Assembly (NCBI RefSeq): GCF_050947335.1
Contig: NW_027473715.1
Location: 62,001 to 126,000, forward strand
DNA: 64,000 nucleotides
Reading direction: 5' to 3'
Origin: Megachile rotundata
Lineage: Eukaryota; Arthropoda; Insecta; Hymenoptera; Megachilidae
The position numbers were made by a program, and so were the translations under genes. Shown one piece after another: positions 58,201 to 64,000 of the stretch. A model generated the notes under the pieces. It saw only the letters and a list, made by a program, of their open reading frames with translations, was not told the DNA's origin and did no database searches. Each line of letters starts with the position of its first letter. Position 1 is the stretch's first letter.

Positions 58201-59644
58201 GACAATTACTATACTTATTACTCTTATTATTATCAATCTAACTCATATTATTGGCCATATTGTGCATATATGATCGATAGAACGACAATTACTATACTCA
58301 TTACTCTTACTATTATTAATCTAACTCATATTATTAACCATGTTATGCAGATATGATCGATAGTACGACAATTCCTATACTCATTACTCTTATTATCATC
58401 AATCTAACTCATATTATTAGCCATATTATGGTTATATGATCGATAGAACGACAATTACTATACTCATTATTCTTATTATTATCAATCTAACTCATATCAT
58501 TAACCATATTATGCTTATATGATCGATAGAACGACAATTACTATATTTATTACTCTTATTATTATCAATCTAACTCATATTATTAGCCATATTGTGCTTA
58601 TATGATCGATAGAACGACAATTACTATACTTATTGCACACACTATTATCAATCTAACTCACATTCTTAGCCATATTGTGGTTATATAACTGATAGAACGA
58701 CAATTACTATACCTATTACTCTTATTATTAACAATCTAACTCATATTATGAGCCATATTATGCTTATATGATCGATAGGACGACAACTATTATACTCATT
58801 ACTCTCATTATTATCAATCTAACTCATATCATTAGCCATATTGTGCTTATATGATCGATAGAACGACAATTACTATACTTATTACTCTTACTATTATCAA
58901 TCTAACTCATATTATTGGCCATATTGTGCATATATAATCGATAGAACGACAATTATTATACTCATTACTCTTACTATTATCAATCTAACTCATATTATTA
59001 ACCATGTTATGCAGATATGATCGATAGTACGACAATTACTATACTCATTACTCTTATTATCATCAATCTAACTCATATTATTAGCCATATTATGGTTATA
59101 TGATCGATAGAACGACAATTACTATACTCATTATTCTTATTATTATCAATCTAACTCATATCATTAGCCATATTATGCTTATATGATCGATAGAACGACA
59201 ATTACTATACTTATTACTCTTATTATTATCAATCTAACTCATATTATTAGCCATATTGTGCTTATATGATCGATAGAACGACAATTACTATACATATTGC
59301 ACACACTATTATCAATCTAACTCACATTCTTAGCCATATTGTGGTTATATGACCGATAGAGCGACAATTACTAACCTTATTACTCTAATTATAATCAATC
59401 TAACTCATATTAATAGCCACATTATGCTTATATGATCGATAGAACTACAATTACTGTACTTATTACTCTTATTATTATCAATCTAACTCATATTATTAGC
59501 CATATTGTGCTTATATGATCGATAGAACGACAATTACTATACTTATTGCACTCACTATTATCAATCTAACTCACATTATTAGCCATATTATGGTTATATG
59601 ACCGATAGAACGACAATTACTATACTTCTTACTCTTATTATTAT
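55246..59644 (+). repeat. 53-monomer tandem duplication, copy 2
   Basis: Repeats copy 1 at 4,399 bp throughout (51,326 to 55,725; 53,118 to 57,517; 54,944 to 59,343), except for the replaced six monomers at 57,019-57,516. Those form a 7-monomer-spaced local repeat with 57,600 onward (AATAGCCATATTATGC starts at 57,019 and 57,600). At the far edge the array turns into the GATAGGACGACGAC monomer, the same type found at about 41.5 and 43.7 kb. Confidence 0.88.
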
Positions 59645-61749
59645 CAATCTAACTCATATTATGAGCCATATTATGCTTATATGATCGATAGGACGACGAC
59701 TACTATACTCATTACTCTTATTATTATCTATCTAACTCATATTATTAACCATATTATGCAGATATGATCGATAGAACGACAATTACTATACTTATTACTC
59801 TAATTATAATCAATCTAACTCATATTAATAGCCATATCATGCTTATATGATCTATAGAACGACAATTACTATACTTATTACACTCACTGTTATCAAACTA
59901 ACTCATATTATTAGCCATATTATGCTTATATGATCGATAGAACGACAATTACTATACTTATTACTCTTATTATTATCAATCTAACTCATATTATTAGCCA
60001 TATTAAGCTTATATGATCGATAGTACGACAATTACTATACTCATTACTCTTATTATTATCAATATAACTCATATTATTAGCCATATTATGGTTATAAGAT
60101 CGATAGAACGACAATTACTATACTCATTACTCTTATTATTATCAATCTAACTCATATCATTAGCCATATTATGCTTATATGATCGATAGAACGACAATTA
60201 CTATACTTATTACTCTTATTATTATCAATCTAACTCATATTATTAGGCATATTATGCTTATATGATCGATAGAACGACAATTACTATACTTATTACACTC
60301 ACTGTTATCAATCTAACTCATATTATTAGCCATATTATGGTTATATGACCGATAGAACGACAATTACTATACTTATTACTCTTATTAGTATCAATCTAAC
60401 TCATATTATTAACCATATTATGCAGATATGATCGATAGAACGACAATTGCTATACTAATTACTCTTATTATTATCAATCTAACTCATATTATTTGTTATA
60501 TTGTGCATATATGATCGATAGAACGACAATTACTATACTTATTACTCTTATTATTATCAATCTAACTCATATTATTGGCCATATTGTGCATATATAATCG
60601 ATAGAACGACAATTACTATACTCATTACTCCTACTATTATCAATCTAACTCATATTATTAACCATGTTATGCAGATATGATCGATAGTACGACAATTACT
60701 ATACTCATTACTCTTATTATTATCAATCTAACTCATATTATTAGCCATATTATGGTTATATGATCGATAGAACGACAATTACTATACTCATTACTCTTAT
60801 TATTCTCAATCTAACTCATATCATTAGCCATATTATGCTTATATGATCGATAGAACGACAATTACTATACTTACTACTCTTATTATTATCAATCTAACTC
60901 ATATTATTAGGCATATTATGCTTATATGATCGATAGAACGACAATTACTATACTTATTACACTCACTGTTATCAATCTAACTCATATTATTAGCCATATT
61001 ATGGTTATATGACCGATAGAACGACAATTACTATACTTATTACACTTATTATTATCAATCTAACTCATATTATTAACCATATTATGCAGATATGATCGAT
61101 AGAACGACAATTACTATACTTATTACTCTTAATATTATCAATCTAACTCATATTATTGGCCATATTGTGCATATATGATCGATAGAACGACAATTACTAT
61201 ACTCATTACTCTTACTATTATCAATCTAACTCATATTATTAACCATGTTATGCATATATGATCGATAGAACGACAATTACTATCCCTATTACTCTTACTA
61301 TTGTCAATCTAACTCATATTATTAGCCATAGCATGCTTATATGATCGATAGAACTACAATTACTATACTCATTACTCTAATTATTATCTATCTAACTCAT
61401 ATCATTAGCCATATTGTGCTTATATGATCGATAGAACGACAATTACTATACTTATTACACTCACTATTATAAATCTAACTCACATTATTAGCCATATTGT
61501 GGTTATATGACCGATAGAGCGACAATTACTAACCTTATTACTCTAATTATAATCAATCTAACTCATATTAGTAGCCACATTATGCTTATATGATCGATTG
61601 AACTACAATTACTGTACTTATTACTCTTATTATAAACAATCTAACTCATATTATGAGCCATATTATGCTTATATGATCGATAGGACGACAACTACTATAC
61701 TCATTACTCTCATTATTATCAATCTAACTCATATTATTAGCCATATTGT

Positions 61750-62828
61750 GCTTATATGATCGATAGAACGACAAATACTATACTTGCTACACTCACTATT
61801 ATCAATCTCACTCATATTATTAACCATATTATGCAGATATGATCGATAGAACGACAATTACTATACGCATTACTCTTATTATTATCAATCTAACTCATAT
61901 TATTAGCCATATTATGCTTATATGATCGACAGAACGACAATTACTATACTTATTACACTCACTGTTATCAATCTAACTCATATTATTAGTCATATTATGC
62001 TTATATGATCGATAGAACGACAATTACTATACTTATTACTCTTATTATTATCAATCTAACTCATATTATTATCCATATTATGCTTATATGATCGATAGCA
62101 CGACAACTACTATACTCATTACTCTTATTATTATCAATCTAACTCATATTATTAGCCATATTATGGTTATATGTCCGATAGAACGACAATTACTATACTT
62201 ATTACTCTTATTATTATCAATCTAACTCATATTACTAACCATATTATGCAGATATGATCGATAGAACGACAATTACTATACTTATTACTCTTATTATTAT
62301 CAATCTAACTCATATTATTAGCCATATTATGCTTATATGATCGGTAGAACGACAATTACTATACTCATTACTCTTATTATTATCAATCTAACTCATATTA
62401 ATAGCCATATTATGGTTATATGATCGATAGAACGACAATTACTATACTCATTACTCTAATTATTATCAATCTAACTCATATCATTAGCCACATTATGCTT
62501 ATATGATCGATAGAACGACAATTACTATACTTATTACACTCACTATTATAAATCTAACTCACATTATTAGCCATATTGTGGTTATATGACCGATAGAGCG
62601 ACAATTACTAACCTTATTACTCTAATTATAATCAATCTAACTCATATTAGTAGCCACATTATGCTTATATGATCGATTGAACTACAATTACTGTACTTAT
62701 TACTCTTATTATAAACAATCTAACTCATATTATGAGCCATATTATGCTTATATGATCGATAGGACGACAACTACTATACTCATTACTCTCATTATTATCA
62801 ATCTAACTCATATTATTAGCCATATTAT
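61750..62828 (+). repeat. 14-mer HOR copy, 13 monomers (sub-version B)
   Basis: Types 1-9 and 11-14 in order, 1,079 bp. Type 10 (CTTATTGTTATC) is missing: the type 9 monomer with CATTAGCCACATTATGC runs straight into the type 11 CACTCACTATTATAAAT monomer near 62,530. It has the same B marks and the GATAGCACGAC change as the unit at 45,731, from which it differs by this one-monomer loss. Confidence 0.9.
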
Positions 62829-63990
62829 GCTTATATGATCGATAGAACGACAAATACTATACTTGCTACACTCACTATTATCAATCTCACTCATATTGTT
62901 AACCATATTATGCAGATATGATCGATAGAACGACAATTACTATACGCATTACTCTTATTATTATCAATCTAACTCATATTATTAGCCATATTATGCTTAT
63001 ATGATCGATAGAACGACAATTACTATACTCATTACTCTTATTATTATCAATCTAACTCATATTATTAGCCATATTATGGTTATATGATCGATAGAACGAC
63101 AATTACTATACTCGTTACTCTAATTATTATCAATCTAACTCATATCATTAGCCACATTATGCTTATATGATCGATAGAACGACAATTACTATACTTATTA
63201 CTCTTATTGTTATCCATCTAACTCATATTATTAGCCATATTATGCTTATATGATCGATAGAACGACAACTACTATACTCATTACTCTAATTATTATCAAT
63301 CTAACTCATATCATTAGCCATATTGTGCTTATATGATCGATAGAACGACAATTACTATACTTATTACACTCACTATTATAAATCTAACTCATATTATTAG
63401 GCATATTATGCTTATATGATCGATAGAACGACAATTACTATACTCATTACTCTTACTATTATTAATCTAACTCATATTATTAACCATGTTATGCAGATAT
63501 GATCGATAGTACGACAATTACTATACTCATTACTCTTATTATTATCAATCTAACTCATATTATTAGCCATATTATGGTTATATGATCGATAGAACGACAA
63601 TTACTATACTCATTACTCTTATTATTATCAATCTAACTCATATCATTAGCCATATTATGCTTATATGATCGATAGAACGACAATTACTATACTTATTACT
63701 CTTATTATTATCAATCTAACTCATATTATTAACCATATTATGCAGATATGATCGATAGAACGACAATTACTATACTTATTACTCTTATTATTATCAATCT
63801 AACTCATATTATTGGCCATATTGTGCATATATGATCGATAGAACGACAATTACTATACTCATTACTCTTACTATTATCAATCTAACTCATATTATTAACC
63901 ATGTTATGCATATATGATCGATAGAACGACAATTACTATCCCTATTACTCTTACTATTATCAATCTAACTCATATTATTAGCCATAGCAT

Positions 63991-64000
63991 GCTTATATGA
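63991..64000 (+). repeat. truncated monomer at window end
   Basis: The first ten bases of monomer 772 (GCTTATATGA), following a monomer that ends TAGCATGC. The array continues beyond the window. Confidence 0.97.

Larger units (their letters stand above)
1..64000 (+). repeat. 83-bp satellite DNA array, whole window
   Basis: One tandem satellite fills the window with no interruption. Monomer starts (usually GCTTATATGA, GGTTATATGA, GCAGATATGA or GCATATATGA) recur every 83 bases; I checked the register at dozens of points such as 84, 167, 250, 2408, 13530, 28802, 41996, 49964 and 63991. All monomers point the same way. The consensus is about 24% GC with C exceeding G 14 to 6 on this strand. Each consensus monomer carries four plus-strand stops (TGA at 8, TAG at 15, TAA at 59, TAG at 72). 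The 83-bp length rotates the frame, so open stretches stay near 100 nt; the minus strand has stops in all frames of every monomer. No gene is supported. Arrays like this are typical of eukaryotic heterochromatin. I do not recognise the family, and its chromosomal position cannot be told from here. Confidence 0.99.
59345..64000 (+). repeat. 16-kb-distant copy of 43.3-48.0 kb
   Basis: From the GGTTA monomer at 59,343 onward the order follows that from about 43,324, at 16,019 bp (193 monomers), shown by the rare GATCTATAGAACG (43,822 and 59,841), ATTTGTTATATTG, TAGCATGC and HOR type 1 (45,731 and 61,750). After about 62,530 the offset drops to 15,936 (192 monomers) because one monomer is missing here. 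A private change is CTTAATATTATC at 61,132. The copy runs past the end of the window. The first part of this stretch overlaps the edge of the 53-monomer duplication. Confidence 0.88.

Noticed and set aside
1..64000. CRISPR array
   Set aside because: The regular period could suggest one, but there are no unique spacers: the entire 83-bp unit repeats, no cas genes are present, and the array is 64 kb long.
1..64000. Repeat-protein gene or other ORFs
   Set aside because: 83 is not a multiple of 3, and the consensus holds four plus-strand stops per monomer and stops in every minus-strand frame. Open stretches are about 100 nt on the plus strand and shorter on the minus strand. No start, splice or codon pattern is seen.
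1..64000. CENP-B box, Pol III A/B boxes, ARS consensus
   Set aside because: I looked for these in the consensus and common variants on both strands and found no convincing match. A centromere or replication role therefore cannot be argued from motifs.

Overview
The whole 64-kb window is one uninterrupted satellite-DNA array. A single 83-bp monomer is repeated head to tail, always in the same orientation, from the first base to the last: 771 monomers plus a 10-base start of the next. I see no gene, RNA gene, transposon, telomeric tract or unique sequence. The array runs off both ends, so neither boundary is visible. The consensus monomer has 14 C, 6 G, 29 A and 34 T (about 24% GC). It carries stop codons in all six frames and cannot code for a protein of useful length. 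An array of this size and layered structure points to a nuclear eukaryotic chromosome (centromeric, pericentromeric, subtelomeric or a heterochromatic block). I do not recognise the family and cannot name the organism.

Monomer starts fall on positions equal to 1 modulo 83 from base 1 to about 28.9 kb, and 81 modulo 83 after that. The only net length change in the window is one 3-bp deletion near 28,904. Variation between monomers is otherwise nearly all substitutions, and these mark monomer types well enough to trace higher order.

Layout. (1) 1-415 and 2,076-6,889 hold a 14-monomer higher-order repeat (HOR, 1,162 bp). It has two alternating sub-versions, so the full period there is 28 monomers. 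(2) 6,890-10,204 is mixed-order monomers. (3) 10,205-13,082 is an 18-monomer-spaced tandem duplication. (4) 13,198-15,853 returns to the 14-mer HOR and a variant of it. (5) 15,854-20,543 is mixed, with blocks that recur about 31.5 kb downstream. (6) 20,544-23,697 is a 19-monomer tandem duplication. (7) 21,061-41,558 is a direct tandem duplication of about 10.2 kb (123 and 124 monomers), nearly identical between copies. (8) 41,082-45,397 is a 26-monomer tandem duplication. (9) 45,731-46,892 is another 14-mer HOR copy. (10) 50,847-59,644 is a 53-monomer tandem duplication with a length-neutral 6-monomer difference inside. (11) About 59,345-64,000 repeats 43.3-48.0 kb, 16 kb away.

Every duplication I measured is a whole number of monomers long, and the joints fall inside hybrid monomers. 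This is the pattern expected from in-register unequal exchange or gene conversion acting at scales from 2 to more than 120 monomers. All comparisons were made by eye; breakpoints are given to roughly 10-100 bp, and difference counts are minimum numbers.
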